Part shown: in pieces, positions 13,986 to 14,322 of the stretch
Layout: every line of letters begins with the position of its first letter
Numbering within the stretch: the stretch's first letter is position 1
Origin: Verrucomicrobiota bacterium
GTDB taxonomy: Bacteria; Verrucomicrobiota; Verrucomicrobiia; Limisphaerales; AV2
DNA length: 14,322 nt
Assembly (NCBI GenBank): GCA_003218935.1
Contig: QHPA01000224.1
Span: 1-14,322 of the forward strand
Direction: 5' to 3'
The notes under the pieces: generated by a model
The model's input: the letters and a program-made list of their open reading frames with translations, nothing else
Databases searched by the model: none
Told to the model about the DNA's origin: nothing
Translations under genes and position numbers: made by a program

Positions 13986-14322
13986 TCATTCCTGCGCCCA
14001 GAAATCGATGACGAACACGTCGTCGAGCACCGGGCCGACGAGTTTGCCGAATTCCTTGTGCGCGGGATGATCGATGTAAGTGTCACGGTCTTTTTCGCTC
14101 TTGAAGGTCAGGATGAAACCGTGCGTGCAACCTTTGTTGCGGCTTTCTTTGCTGACGTTCGTCCCCCATTCGTAATCCTGGATCTCTGTGATCTTCTTCT
14201 TCAAATCGCGAAAGCCGTCTTCGACTTGTTTGATCTGTTTGCCCGTCGCGCCTTCTTTGAATTTGAAGGCGACGACGTGACGGAGTTTGCTTTTTGATGA
14301 GTGCTCGGCGCCTGAGACCAGG
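13986..14322 (-). CDS. Dabb (stress-responsive A/B barrel) domain protein, cut by the window edge
   Basis: The frame runs from the right edge without a stop to 13986 and gives at least 111 residues. Reading in from the edge: LVSGAEHSKSK looks like the end of a signal peptide and its cleavage region. Then comes LRHVVAFKFKEGAT, the first strand of a Dabb domain. It continues with KQVEDGFRDLKKKI, YEWGTNVS, CTHGFILTFKSEKDRDTYI, HPAHKEFGKLV and the final DDVFVIDFW. A TTG at 14202-14204 inside the domain should not be taken as the start. Dabb domains form ferredoxin-like dimers; members range from stress proteins to cyclases and degradation enzymes, so the function is open. The likely signal peptide suggests export. 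The start codon lies outside the window. Confidence 0.85.
   Translation of the reverse strand, partial: LVSGAEHSSKSKLRHVVAFKFKEGATGKQIKQVEDGFRDLKKKITEIQDYEWGTNVSKESRNKGCTHGFILTFKSEKDRDTYIDHPAHKEFGKLVGPVLDDVFVIDFWAQE

Overview
The window looks like a GC-rich chromosomal segment from a member of the Verrucomicrobiota, probably a relative of Pedosphaera or Limisphaerales. This is an inference from memory of family resemblance: the HEAT-repeat protein, the GxxExxY-associated repeats, the SufT variant, the large secreted hydrolases and the many short palindromic repeats all fit that group. No rRNA or other taxonomic marker is present to prove it.

Layout. Positions 1-463 (minus strand) hold the start of a HEAT-repeat protein, broken by a frameshift and cut by the window edge. 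Positions 841-9418 (plus strand) are one long iron-sulfur (Fe-S) cluster locus in this order: PerR/Fur-type regulator, sufB, remnant of a GxxExxY element, sufC, sufD, sufU, sufT, Rieske ferredoxin-like protein, sufS, a protein with a DUF1858-like head and a degenerate rhodanese domain, and an IscU/NifU-type scaffold. Positions 9738-13780 carry two tandem, translationally overlapping paralogues of a secreted alpha/beta-hydrolase. Positions 13986-14322 (minus strand) hold most of a Dabb (A/B-barrel) protein that runs off the right edge.

How the genes work together. SufS takes sulfur from cysteine, SufU relays it, SufBCD builds the cluster, and SufT with the U-type scaffold probably serves maturation or transfer. 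The PerR-like regulator suggests control by peroxide or metal. The surprise is that the core complex looks damaged. SufC starts only seven residues before its Walker A loop and lacks about 26 N-terminal residues, exactly where the GxxExxY remnant abuts it. sufD carries an internal frameshifting deletion that removes a highly conserved segment and puts its key Cys/His motif out of frame. Either the locus is decaying, with another Fe-S system elsewhere, or the assembly is wrong here.

Almost every gap in the locus contains a different short repeat family: twin hairpins with 3-base loops, a 27-bp perfect inverted repeat, paired GxxExxY-type repeats, AT-rich inverted repeats and CCCTCTCC palindromes. 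I saw no tRNA, rRNA, CRISPR array, transposase or clear phage gene.
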